Positions 25,968 through 37,172 of a stretch of DNA of 64,000 nt are shown in pieces (positions within the stretch are counted from its first letter, which is position 1; the number at the start of each line of letters is the position of its first letter). The notes under the pieces are model-generated. The model made no database searches and was not told the origin of the DNA. It was given only the letters and a program-made list of their open reading frames with translations. The stretch is from Lineolata rhizophorae (Eukaryota > Ascomycota > Dothideomycetes > Lineolatales > Lineolataceae). The stretch is from NCBI GenBank assembly GCA_010093515.1, contig MU001689.1, positions 533,764 to 597,763 of the forward strand, given 5' to 3'. The position numbers and the translations under genes were made by a program.

Positions 25968-26247
25968 CTAATCATGATAGCCTGAAACTATGCTTTCCCA
26001 CTTGAAGGTGTACCTAAGAACCCGGTAGTGCGCATCCTCGTACCAACTCCTAATCGAATAAGTTAGTATTTGTACGACATGGATAGGTAATGATCGAGCC
26101 ACGTCAACAAACCTCTTCCCTACTTGCTGCAAGACTTGGATCCTGTTTAGGAGAGTCCACAGCCATGACAGTCCGGAGCTGAATTTTAAAGGGCGATGCG
26201 TTCGCCAGAGCCTCGTAGGCAAGGACAATGTTTTCCGCCTGCAACAT
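25968..26247 (-). CDS. Doubtful small gene directly behind THOC5
   Basis: An ATG at 26245-26247, 19 bp past the THOC5 stop, opens a 45-codon frame starting MLQAENIVLAYEALANAS. A good intron-like signal follows: donor GTTTGT, a perfect TACTAAC branch site and acceptor ATTAG. Splicing there in the simplest phase adds only about a dozen residues before a stop. A different frame through the next exon reads SWYEDAHYRVLRYTFKWES and looks more protein-like, but I could not join it in phase. It may be a small gene, a decayed gene or THOC5 3' untranslated sequence with a spliced intron. I recognise no family. Confidence 0.2.
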
Positions 26248-26266
26248 TGACCGTGAAAGCAGATGC

Positions 26267-27217
26267 TCAATACTCCTTCTCGAAAGTCTTCATGATAGGG
26301 GTTGCGGCCTGAAACCAACGTTAGTCCACATCGCAACATCTTTAAAAGATGCGGACCCATCGGCCGTTGTTGAGGGCCATCAACACAAGACACTTACATC
26401 GATGAACTTCTCGAGGTCTTTGTCGAGGTTCGCCAGGTCGTCCCGGCGCCGATTGTTGTCCGCAATCAGGCCCTGCTTCCTCTTGAGCAGTCCCTGCCTC
26501 TTTTCTTCCAGAGCCTGCCTCTCGGCGTGTTCGTGGTTGATGCGCGCGATAGTCAAGGCGTGCTCGTCCAGGTCGCGATGCTCCGGGTGCAACTCGAGAA
26601 ACTCTTCGACAGGAATGAGCGGGAGCTGCAGGTACTTGTGGCTGGAGTCATTTCTAGTTAGCCTGAAGCGGCGTTCCAATTCTCACGCGTCGCGCGCAGC
26701 TCGCAGCAAAAAAAAAAAAAAAGGCCAACCACACTTACTTGTAACTCTCGCACGCCTCGATCTCCCCGCCCAAGTGCCTCTGCTCGTAGAAAAGATTCTG
26801 CAGCTGCAAGTGCAGGCGATCGACCTCGCTGCGCGCCTCGGCCGTCGCCTGCTTCGTCTGGCGCACGCCCAGGATCGCCGCGCGGTTGAGCCCGCGCAGC
26901 TGCGCCAGCTGCGCGAACAGCCGCTTGCGGCGCTGCTCGAGCTCGGCGTGCGTGTCAGCCGGGAGCTGCTGCTGCTGCTGTTGCGGCGGTGGCGGCGCGC
27001 CGTCCGGGGCCGCGACCGGGTGCTCGTCCATGAAGTCGAGCAGCGCCAGGCACTGGTCGCGCGTCTCGGCGCCGGCGCGCAGCGCCGCCTGCAGGTCCGG
27101 GTCCGTCACGATGTCGGTCGACGAGGAGGAGGCGGCGGCCATGGTGGCGGGCTCAGCGGGCGCGTCGGAAGCAGAGGTGGACTTCGGCTGCGGGCGCTTC
27201 CTGCGTGGGCCGGGCAT
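26267..27217 (-). CDS. thoc5: THO complex subunit THOC5
   Basis: Three exons, 27217-26739, 26641-26398 and 26308-26267, give 254 residues. Introns are 97 and 89 bp with GTAAGT donors, and phases fit throughout. The protein opens with a basic nuclear-localisation-like stretch (GPRRKRPQPK) and a Gln run. A predicted coiled coil follows, containing LHLQLQNLFYEQRHLGGEI and the signature HKYLQLPLIPVEEFLELHPE, both typical of the THOC5/FMIP N-terminal region. The last exon is only 14 codons and ends FEKEY. THOC5 belongs to the THO/TREX complex that couples transcription to mRNA packaging and nuclear export. Human THOC5 is far longer (683 residues), whereas this copy keeps only the N-terminal half, which I believe is usual for filamentous fungi. 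The start is the ATG at 27215-27217. Confidence 0.82.
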
Positions 27218-29186
27218 GGTTTGTCGGACGCGTTCGAGCCGTGAGTGAAGGTCGGCGGTTGCGATGGCTCGCCCGGTTGCTGCAAAAGTAGGGCTTGGTC
27301 GATTGGTACCGAGACGGTGGAGCCGAGGGCCTTGGCGGCGGCGGCGCTCGTGCCGGCTCAGATATCGCGCACTTCAACGGTCGAGATTGATATCTCTAGT
27401 TTTCAACATGACGTCCCTGCAGACTGAGATGCGCGATGTGCATTTGTAAATCTTCCTGTGTTATCGGCTCCGCAACTCGTCTAATAACTTCACGAGGACA
27501 TTGATGAGCTAGATAGTATCTCTCTGACACCATCATCGACCAGGAAGCCTGGCCAGCCAAAGTTGGTTGCATTCAGCCCTGCGGCAATCAAACGTATTGT
27601 GGGTACTCTGCTTGTGTACATACTCCAATACCTACTCCGCGCATGGGCTCTTCGGCTAGGACAATGCTTTTACATAATAGTTGCATTCTTTATTTCGACT
27701 TCTATGAACCTCGCTTGTTGGAACATCTGTTCAGCTAATATCAGATGGAAACGCAAGATTGTAGTAGCTAGTTCTAGAGTAGCGGCAACAATGCCAAAAG
27801 ATGCCAGCCCTTGCTTTTGAGTTCTGAAGGTCATTTCATCGAAGCAACACAACGTTGCAGACGTAGGAACGCTAAGCAATTCCTAGAAGCTCAATGCACG
27901 AACCTCATTGAACAAACATGCTCCGTCTAAAGCGCTACCGCTTCTTATACCGCGACTCCAATTCTAACACGCAAACAAACGGCTTCAACAAGGTGGTACT
28001 CGATGGGATGTTTGCTCTCGGCCCCTTGAAATTGTTGTCATTTATACCTTTCTTGCAGTGGACACCCGATATCTTCCCAATCTTACCGTCTCCACGAAGA
28101 TAGCATATCAGCCACTACATAATGAGTCGGACTACGACGTATAATCATAGAAGAGCCTATCGCACTCCCAGTGCCATGCACGCCAATTCGTTAGTATGTT
28201 GACTGTGACGTAAATAGCCTACGTATATATCTTCTGGTAACACTTTGCTTGAACCAATTGGACGGCTGTAGACATAATTGACACGCTAAACGAAGCCTTC
28301 AACGCCGGAGGGGAGTTCGGTCCCGAACCTGACTGCACTAGCGGCTCCATGTTTTTTACCACGTTCACTCACAGCAAGGTATAGACGGAAGTGAGGAGAC
28401 TTCCAGGGTGCGCCGCGTTGTCCAGAGACTACATACAAGCGGGCGAGGACCCACCGGAGCCCTAAATCTAGGTGTTCGCAAACTCGACGGCATGGACCAT
28501 ACTGTAAAGATGTTGTGACTGCGACAGTTGGAGCTACGAGATGGGGATTTGGTAAGGGAAATCGACTTTTGCCAATCATGACATCATTTCCTAGCTATAA
28601 AACGGGGATAACTACTTGCAAAGATTCATGACCAAGAATCTAATCGAACGAAAGGTATGTTATGCGCAACAAAACACTAGGACAATATGCGCACGTAGAA
28701 TTCGTGTGTTGTTGCTGTCTATAAATGCGCTTGGCGTCCTTCGCAATAGACGGTATCATTCTCTACTCACATGCGACTACGAGGACTACAAACAACTGTC
28801 TATCTCACGCAAAGCTTGAACGTGTAGAGGACGTTATTGGCGTGCGAACTTGAGGCTTGTCCGATATGGGCTGGACTTAATCCTGCGGCACGCAAAGCTG
28901 TGGCTTTGGTAGGAATGAGTGCTAATCACCCAGTTTTTAAATTTATGCGCATCCTGAAAGCCTGTTTTAGGACTATAAATGCACTGGCCACATCATCCGA
29001 TGCGTCACCTATTGACCGAAGTGTGTGTGGGTAACTCAGGAGCTGGACTGCACGAAACTGAAGTTGAGAGCAGTGAGCATAAAATCAGAAGTCCCACAAA
29101 ATGCCAGACTTGTTCACAAAGTGAATGTTCACATTAGCACAAAAGAGTAAGGTAAAAAATTTATATTCAAGGGACAAAAATTGCAA

Positions 29187-29306
29187 AACGTACGACACTG
29201 GGGATTCCCTCGTGGTCACCCACCGAAGTACTAGTCCAGCGATCTGTGGCTTGATTACAGGGGAGCGGACGGGACCCGATATATTCCACAGTCTATGGTC
29301 GTACGT
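29187..29306 (-). rRNA. 5S ribosomal RNA gene
   Basis: The minus strand from 29306 to 29187 is exactly 120 nt. It begins ACGTACGACCATAG and ends GTCGTACGTT, so the two ends form a perfect 9-bp terminal stem. Inside are the family landmarks: TCCCGTCCGCTC, AAGCCACAG (box A region) and CGGTGGGTGACCACGAGGGA (box C region). A T run follows the 3' end, as expected for RNA polymerase III termination. Solitary dispersed 5S genes are normal in Pezizomycotina. Parts of the middle (for example the helix around AATATATCGGG) differ from the Neurospora alpha sequence as I remember it, so a variant class or an early pseudogene is possible. Confidence 0.85.
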
Positions 29307-31253
29307 GAGAGAAACAGTGAGAAAAATGGTATATCTAGGCAAAATATTGGGTTTCAACTTCGGCTTTCTAGATGTCACGAAATCGCTTCGTCGTGTGCTC
29401 CCAGTCAGTCGCACTTCGGCAGACCTCGACAGGAATGGGTCACGACCAATTGCTTCTCGATCGTTCGATGATAAGAGCAGCAAGCCCCCGAAAGCAAGAC
29501 ACTTCAATTCTTGTTTTAATATCGGGGCCGAGACAGCAATGGACCATACACCATTGTTGTGTTGAGGCCCCAGACCGGTCTACAACGACGCCTTCACTTC
29601 CATTCGGCATCTGACTCCGAAGTACAATTGGAAGAGGAGGCGATATCGCAAGTAATTTCCATTGGACAAAATTTGAGATTTTTTTTTTCTGGTTCTAGGT
29701 TCTCAGGGGCCTAGAGCAACCGCACGCTTACTGAGCCCACAAACTTGCCGTCGGCTACGGCGGCCACTTGTAGACGATCCCTAGAACCGGCTCGGTGATG
29801 CTGTACGGGGTGCAGGCGTTCCCCCTACATCCGGACCCGCGGTGGTGTTGGCGTGGTTGGGTACCTGCATGTCATCAAGCTGCCCGGTTAACTGGTGCCG
29901 GGGACGACAAAATGGCGCTGGGCCCAGGCCGTGGTTTGGGCCTAACGCGGAAGCGAGACGCAGAACAGTGCGTGGGTGGCCGCGGCGGCGATGGGGTACG
30001 AGTGGTGGAGAGGGCTCGGGAGAGAATGGCGAGCTCGAGAAAAGCCATCGAACGCGGCCGGAAGCAGTGAAGGATTCCTTTTGATGAGACGCCCTAACCG
30101 CCGGGTATTCACGTGACGAAATCGTATCCTGATTCGTTGTCGGGCTCTCGCGTAGAGATCAAACTCGCTCTTATCGCGGACACTCCACGATGTTCAGTTG
30201 TAGGACCGCGCGGACTCGCACCGTCGCTCGCTAGAGCAAGACGAAGGCGGCGCGAAAGGAGCCCGTCGAGTTAGCTAATATACGGACTTCACAGAAAACC
30301 CCGGCCGCAATCTCAGATAAAAGGCACGAGCCGGCCTGTTCGGCAATCGCCCCAACCCAGAGCGCCATTTGTATCAGCGGCGCATGCCGGTGGACGCGGC
30401 AAAAAGAGTCCGAGAAAGGTGGGTGGGCAGCGCGGGCCGAACAGAAGCTCCAGCCGTGCACGTGGGGCCGAGAAGGCCAAGACGCAACAAGCATTCGAGG
30501 CAGACGGCGGTGGCTGGCCTTGGGGGGCCGGCGCGGCGCAGGGATGGGCGAGCCTCCAATGGCAGCGTGATGAAGGGCACGATAGCCCCGGGCTTGGGCG
30601 CCGGGCCAGCCGACGGGCGCGGGTGCGCCGCGCATGGCGGGCTGGGCCGCGAAGTCTTGAACCAGCCCCGACGGCCCCATCAAAAGTCTCGTTCCACGGC
30701 GGCCGCTTACTACGTAGCAGCGCTGTCGTCCAACACCGACCGTCGCCCGGATCCAGCTCCTCTGTGTTGTCCGCTCGCGCTCTGCCCCAGACGCCGGCCG
30801 CAAGGCGCGAGGCCCGCCCGCCTCGAGCCTCAAGGCCGGCCCGCGCGCGGGGCCCGTCCTTGCTTTTGGCTGTATCTCGACGGATATGTTCGCCCCATCC
30901 GGGAACGCGTTTGCCTGCGATGAGGAATGCAGGGTCCGGGGTGATCAGTTGCCTGACGCGGACCTAGCGCCCTTCCCCGTTATCGCAGGTGCTTATGGTT
31001 GTTGCTCTCCAGAGTGGCGCCGAGTTGCCTTATCGCGTGACGGAAAGGCCGCAGAGAGTGGGTAGCTTCTCACCACCGTCCGACTGGCGCAAGGATCGTC
31101 CGCGCAGGTCACGGCGTGGCCTGCCAGCATCGGCGCCTCTCCGACGGTCGTACCCTGAGCTGCAAGCCGTGCTGGGGACCGTAATCCCCCACCCGCGCCG
31201 CTGGGATAGTGCCTTGACACCCATGCCGTCAAACATGGAAGGTATATGGTAGG

Positions 31254-31260
31254 TATATAA
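31254..31260 (+). promoter_or_regulatory. TATA-like box of the amino-acid permease
   Basis: TATATAA lies 144 bp upstream of the permease ATG and is followed by a pyrimidine-rich leader. The spacing fits a core promoter. Confidence 0.45.
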
Positions 31261-31403
31261 GTTCCGGCCCGGTGCCCTTGTCTCAATTGATCGTCAACCT
31301 TTGCTCCCGCAGCTTCGGTGTCTGTGTGGAACTTCCCTAGCCGCGCGTCACTTCTTCCTCGTTCCTCTCCCTGAAGCTCCGGGGCTTCAAACCTCCCACC
31401 GCA

Positions 31404-33151
31404 ATGGGCCATCCTGAAGAGGCCGAGGGCGTTGCGCCCCTCGACGAGAAGCCCAGCAGCTACGATGGCCGCAAGGGCTCCGTCGCCAGCGGCAAGCGCT
31501 CCCACTCGGTCGCCCTCGACCCGGCGGTGCTCGAGGGCGAGATCTTCGACACCCGCTACGAGAAGACGCAGCGTGGCCTCAAGTCGCGGCACGCGCAAAT
31601 GATCGCCCTGGGTGGCACCATTGGCACCGGTCTCTTCGTCAGCTCCGGCCAGACGCTTGCGCGCGGCGGTCCGGCCTTCATCCTCGGCTCCTACATCGCC
31701 ATTGCGTTCCTCGTCTTCTGCGTCGTGACGGCCATTGTCGAGGTCGCCGCCTATCTGCCCACTCCGGGTAGCTCCATGAACCTGTTCGCGTTCCGGTACT
31801 CGTCCCGCTCTCTCGGCTTCGCGACTGGCTGGCTGTACTTCTATTCGTTGGGCATCTTGGTCCCGTACGAAATCACCGCCGCCGCGCTCGTCATCGAGTA
31901 TTGGAACCCGCCCGTTAACATTGCGGTCTGGATCACCATCATGCTCGTCGTCATCGTCGGCCTGAACGCGCTGCCGGTCCGTTTCTACGGCGAGACGGAG
32001 TTCTGGTTTGCCAGCACCAAGGTCATCATGATGATCGGCCTACTCATGCTCTCCTTCATCCTGTTTTGGGGTGGCGGCCCTAAGCGTGATAGGCTTGGCT
32101 TCCGGTACTGGCAGCATCCAGGGGCGGCCAATACGTATCTGGAGTCGGGAGATCTAGGCCGCTTTCTGGCACTTCTGTCCACCCTGGTGCTCTCCTCGTT
32201 CCCCTTCACGTTCGCGCCCGAACTCATGGTCGTTACCGCGGGAGAAATGAAGTCTCCTCGCAAGAACCTGCCAATTGCCGCTAGGCGCTACATCTACCGT
32301 CTCATCTTCTTCTATATCGGCAGCGTCCTGGCCATCAGCGTCATTTGCCGGTCTGACGACCCGTAAGTTACTTCCACCAGCGACCTGTAATCGCATATGC
32401 TAACCCATGTTCTAGTGCCCTTACCAGCGGTGGCACCGGTGCTGGTGCGTCCGCATTCGTCGTCGGTATCAAGAACGCCGGCATCGACGTCCTAGACAGC
32501 ATCATCAACGCCGGTATCCTCATCTCGGCCTGGTCATCCGGCAACTCGTTCTTGTACCTCTCCACCCGCTCGCTCTACTCGCTCGCGCTCTCCGGGAACG
32601 CGCCTAGCTTCTTCAAGGCGTGCACTAAGTCGGGCGTCCCGTACCGTGCCGTCGCTACGTCGTCGCTGTTCTGTGCCCTCGCCTACCTCAACGTCGCATC
32701 CGACGCCGCCGTTGTCTTCAACTGGTTCGTGAACCTGACCAACACGTCGGGCTTCATCTCGTGGATCACGTGCATGATCACGTACATGCGGTTCCGCAAA
32801 GCGTGCCGGGTGCAAGGAGTGACGCAGCTGCCGTACACGTCCATTATGCAACCGTGGGGCTCGTACTGCGCCCTCATCGGCTTCACCTTCCTGTGCCTCA
32901 TCAACGGCTTCAACGTCTTCTGGCCCGAGAACTGGTCCGCCAGCAACTTCCTCACCGCCTACGTCGGTATCCCCATCTTCCTCGGCATCTACTTCGGCCA
33001 TCGCATCTACGCCTGGCGCGACCCGTGGATGCACCCGAGCGACGAGGTGGATCTCCACACGGGCATGGCGGAGGTCCTGGCCGAGGAGGATGGCAAGCCG
33101 CCCCGCAAGCCGGAGCACTGGTGGGAGTATATCAAAAGGATCTGGGAGTGA
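31404..33151 (+). CDS. Amino-acid permease (fungal APC/YAT family)
   Basis: Two exons, 31404-32362 and 32416-33151, with a 53-bp intron (GTAAGT donor, TGCTAAC branch, TCTAG acceptor) give 564 residues. A hydrophilic N-terminus of about 60 residues leads into the family signature KSRHAQMIALGGTIGTGLFV, where GGTIGTGLF is the substrate-binding loop of transmembrane helix 1. About twelve hydrophobic helices follow, including EVAAYLPTPGSS, and the protein ends with the conserved tail EHWWEYIKRIWE. The family imports amino acids through the plasma membrane by proton symport. Substrate cannot be read from the sequence, and similarity is to general permeases such as Gap1 and Dip5 relatives. The start ATG (context CGCAATGGG) is the first in frame. 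A TATA-like box lies 144 bp upstream. Confidence 0.92.
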
Positions 33152-34513
33152 TTTTTCTCTCTTCTTTTTCCGTCAACCTCGCGTATGCCCTCTTGCGTAC
33201 GTTTCGCTTTGTGGATGTATCATTGATCTAGACCACGATTTCGCTCCTCCTAAAGCTCCTTACGAATCTTGACTTGTATATATACATATTTCTTTTGGTT
33301 GTCTTTTTCTTTTCTTCGGCAAGAAAGGTTTGCGCTTTTGTGTGCGATGGACTTTTGGCACGCACAGAGGTGTGGATATACTTCGAAGCTCCTAACGAAT
33401 TAGACGTGTCTCTTACGAAAAGGGTTGGAACTGTCAAGGATTGGCCACGGCGGGCAGTGAAGTCGGTTCTTTGCCGGCGCGAATTTTTAAAGCGCCATTC
33501 CGTCGGGTCCCACAGGGCGAACGAAGCCAGCCGTTGCGACTTTATTCTTGCGGAATACTGGACCGTGTATCTTTGGCCTGATGCGACAACTCTTTCTACC
33601 GCGGTCTCCAAATGCAACTTTACTAGACGCTTTGTCTAGTGCAATCACGACAGGACACGCATCTAACGCGACCATGAGAGACATAGGGAGTCCCATACGG
33701 GAAGGCTAGGTGAATTTGTACTTTTGCGACGAAGCATGATTATACCAAAGAGACTGGTCACCAACGACCTTCTAAATGTATAATTACCGATTAAATTCTG
33801 CGGGCATTCGGTTGAGATGCTATGAGCGCTCAAAATAAAACGTCTCGGATTGACTTGAATCGCTCTTAGTCAATACTTGCAATTTATGCGCTTATAAGTT
33901 CATTTTCGCCTGTGGATATGCAGTCACCACAATATTTCTAGATGCCATCATGCTTTGATATCGATCTACCTAGGCAATAGTGTCTGCGCTTGGAATAACG
34001 TAAAATTCCATTAGCAATGAGGCAGATTTGAACTGTTAAATGACGCTTATGAACGAATGGTTTTGTTTTTAATCTGGCATAGCAATTGAGTTCCGAGTGT
34101 TGCGCCAAACTAACCGCCTCGGTCCAAACTTGAATACCAACTAAATCTCGCGAATAGAACGAGAGGCTAAGGCAAGGAAAGTTGGCTAGCTATTGCAAGC
34201 CCCCTAATGTCAAAGGCAGCTAAGAAAATAAATATGCTATCCTCTAAGTGCCTCGCAAGTTTCATAACCTTACATTTTAGCAGCAACCGGTGAAGGTTGA
34301 GTGGGTGCACACTACAATCGCCGTCTTACGTCCTGCATGTAGGCCGGGGTCAAATCCTGCCAGCTGCGCTCATTCAGCTGTCAACCGCAAAGGGCTACCG
34401 CTAAGTGGCTGTTTATCCGAGTATAAAATAACGGCGTAGGACGTTCGTGTTGGCAGTTGCCGAACCCCCGCACTTCTCGACGACTGAGCCCCTCCAGGCG
34501 GAACATTCGCACC
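33152..34513. other. Intergenic region, permease 3' flank and GH31 promoter
   Basis: AT-rich DNA with no supported gene. A T-rich stretch at 33280-33320 suits a permease 3' untranslated region. The part 33700-34300 has no coding signal. A weak tRNA-like match at 34280-34367 was rejected. Confidence 0.55.
34422..34430 (+). promoter_or_regulatory. TATA box of the GH31 gene
   Basis: TATAAAATA lies 84 bp upstream of the ATG at 34514, a normal distance for a fungal core promoter. Confidence 0.5.
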
Positions 34514-37115
34514 ATGCCTCAATACGAATACGTTCCGCGGCGCTATGCAGAAGACTCAACCGAGGGGATTATTCACGACAATGGGGTGTATTTGCGGTCC
34601 AAGGACTCCGGTTCGTCTTGCGCTTTCACTTTCGAGCCAATTCGTCCGAACCTCTTCAGGACGACCTTTTCCTCAGAGGAGCATCCATTACCCTTTCATC
34701 CGAGCGTCCCCCGGCCAGAAGTAGATAATGGCAGCTTCCATTGTGAGGCCCAGGGAGCCGAGCCGCAAAAGAAAATTCAATGCGGCGACATCACGGCGAC
34801 AGTCGACTGGGCTTACACTCCGGTCATTTCGCTGTATTGGACTGGCTCAGATAAACCTCTTCATCGCGACCTGACTTATCGATCGTACGCCACGGACTCT
34901 GTCGGTATTGCCCACTACACCGAGTACAAAAAGGGAACGCTTCACGTCGGCCTCGGCGAAAGGGCTGCGCCAATGGATCTTTCGGGGCGGCATTTTGTCT
35001 TGTCCGCAATGGACTGCTTTGGCTACGACGTCTATCGCACGGATCCCCTGTACAAGCACATTCCGCTCCTCATAAATGCAACTCCGGATGGCTGCGTGGG
35101 CATGTTCTCGACCGCACACAGCCGGGGCACATGGTGCGTGGGTTCGGAGATTGACGGGCTGTGGGGCCGCTACAAAGTGTATCGGCAAGACCATGGGGGC
35201 TTGGAAGAGTACTTGATCGTCGGACGGACGATAAAGGATGTTGTTAGGACGTACGCCGACCTCGCTGGCTACCCGAAGCTCGTGCCGCGCTGGGCGTTTG
35301 GGTATATCGCTGGCGGGATGAAGTACTCGATGCTCGACGAGCCAAGAGCCTGCGAGGCTTTGCAGGAGCTTGCGGAGAATCTCAGAAAGCACGACATCCC
35401 GTGTTCGGCGTTCCAAATGTCGTCCGGATACACGGTAGCTGAGACCGAACCGAAGACTCGTAATGTGTTTACATGGAACCGCCATAGGTTTCCAGATCCG
35501 CAAGCTTTCACTGCGAGCTACCATGCCCAGGGGATTCGCCTGATTGCAAACGTGAAGCCCTATGTCCTCGCTAACCATCCGGAATACGACAATTTGAAAA
35601 AGGCAGGCGCACTGTTTGTTGATCCTAGGACAAACAAGACTGCAGTCACTCGCCTATGGAGCGCAGGAGGAGGGGAGAGCGGCGAGGGAAGCCATATTGA
35701 CTTCACGTCCGCTGCGGGCTTCAAGTGGTGGTACGACAGTGCGAAAACTCTCAGAGAACAAGGCATCGACGTTATTTGGAACGACAACAACGAATTCACC
35801 ATATCCAACGACAACTGGATATGTGCGCTTGATGAAGGAGTCATGTCCAAGACGGCGGATGCCGCGAAAGGCTACGATAAGGTCGGACTCTTAGGGAGAT
35901 ACGTGCAGACGGAGCTTATGGGAAAGGCTTCGCACGACGCAGTCGTGGATTCCGATCCAGAGGCTCGACCATTTGTGCTTACGCGAAGCGCGACTGCTGG
36001 GACGATGCGATATGCAGCGAGTTCGTGGAGCGGAGACAATGTGACTAGCTGGGAGAGCATGAAAGGCTCCGTTTCTCTTTCCCTCACGGCGGGTATGTGC
36101 TTGTTGCAGGTACCGACTAAGCTTTCTTCAAAACGTACGCCTCAACCTTGCTAAACATTCGCAGTGCTACGGCCATGACATCGGTGGTTTCGAAGGACCC
36201 CAGCCATCTCCTGAGCTTCTACTCCGCTGGGTGCAGCTGGGAATCTATTCGACTCGATTCGCCGTCAATTGCTTCAAGACTTCTCCGGAGAACAACAATG
36301 TCGGCGAAGTGATTGAGCTATTCATGTATCCTGAGGTCACTCCGTTGGTGCGCAATGCCATCAAACGCCGGTACGCATTGATTCCGTACACCTACTCTCT
36401 CGCGCTTGAGAGCCATACCACGGCTTCGCCGCCCCTCCGATGGGTCGGTTGGGGGCACGAGTCAGATCCCGAAGTTTGGACGCCTACTCTGGCAAGAGGT
36501 GATTCTCAATTTTGGTTCGGCGACACGCTTATGATCGGTTGCGTCGACGGACCAGGCGTAAATACGATGAAAATGTACCTACCCAAGGGCAAAGAAGAAG
36601 AGAAGCATGCCGGGTTCATCAACTTGAATGCTCCTCATGAGTATCTCCCCGCTGGACAGTGGGTCGATATATCATGTGACTGGAAAAGTAGCATACCCGT
36701 GCTAGCTAAGGTTGGCGGCGCCATTCCGGTGGGCAAAGACAGTCCGACCTACGCTCCAGGCGGTCATGACTACGAATCGCCGCAATTGTCTAAAGATGAT
36801 TATCGTGCTATCGAGATCTTCCCCCCACAAGGAAGCTCCCACGGGGAATGCTACACGTCGACATGGTACGAAGATGATGGAATATCGGCGAACCCGCAAA
36901 TCTCTTCGTTCACGGTCAGCTACAGCTCGACCGAAACCGAAGTCGCGGTCACGTTTTCGAGAGGCGCAAACAATGTGTACAAACCTGTCTGGCAAAACAT
37001 AGATATCATCCTTCCGGTTGAGGAAAGGAGGTCGGTGTTCCTGAACGGAAAGCGCGCGCACATGGAAATGAAAGACGCACATGGTCGGAATCATTTCAAA
37101 GTCTTGAACGACTAA
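34514..37115 (+). CDS. Glycoside hydrolase family 31 enzyme, cytosolic
   Basis: Two exons, 34514-36109 and 36165-37115, with a 55-bp intron (donor GTACCG, acceptor CGCAG) give 848 residues. The splice yields GMCLLQ joined to CYGHDIGGFEGPQPSPELL, a strong GH31 block. The nucleophile motif reads IDVIWNDNNEF with Asp424, where most GH31 enzymes have W-x-D-M-N-E. The likely acid/base is Asp508 in WSGDNVTSW. GH31 enzymes release alpha-glucose, alpha-xylose or related sugars by a retaining mechanism. The exact substrate cannot be told, and alpha-glucosidase or alpha-xylosidase are the usual annotations. There is no signal peptide, so an intracellular role is inferred. The ATG at 34514 (CACCATGCC context) was chosen because the upstream in-frame extension lacks another ATG. 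Its stop is 57 bp from the stop of the convergent neighbour. Confidence 0.9.
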
Positions 37116-37172
37116 GCCTCGAGGCCTTTGTCCTTTATTAATGTATTTCCTCGGTATTTCGTATCTTGACCA

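Larger units (their letters stand above)
20062..26266. other. Gene desert upstream of bem3 (about 6.2 kb)
   Basis: The left part is GC-rich promoter-like DNA with CTCTCG, CAG and GGAT repeats. From about 21500 the sequence carries many TACATA/GTAC words and three copies of TACGGAGTA or its complement. Between 24528 and about 24900 the minus strand has an open frame with GC-rich third positions ending in VSVELRTDT. At 25652-25975 the minus strand has another open frame, rich in Trp, Phe and Leu. I cannot assign either to a family or find a convincing gene model. Confidence 0.5.
27218..31403. other. Intergenic region holding a 5S gene
   Basis: The stretch 27450-29700 is clearly more AT-rich than its flanks and, apart from the 5S rRNA gene, contains no recognisable gene. 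It may be old decayed repeat DNA, but I cannot name an element. From 29740 to 31400 it is GC-rich and probably includes the permease promoter. Open frames here look like chance. Confidence 0.55.

Noticed and set aside
30231-30923. Overlapping frames of about 180-200 codons on both strands
   Set aside because: They are GC-rich, Arg/Ala/Pro-dominated, without splice structure or any known motif.
34280-34367. tRNA-like stretch with a GGGGTCAAATCC segment
   Set aside because: The 3' part resembles a T-arm and box B, but the acceptor stem pairs poorly and there is no acceptable D-arm or anticodon arm.
34457-34513. N-terminal extension of the GH31 protein
   Set aside because: It begins at a TTG and has no ATG. 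The ATG at 34514 has good context and a TATA box at a suitable distance.
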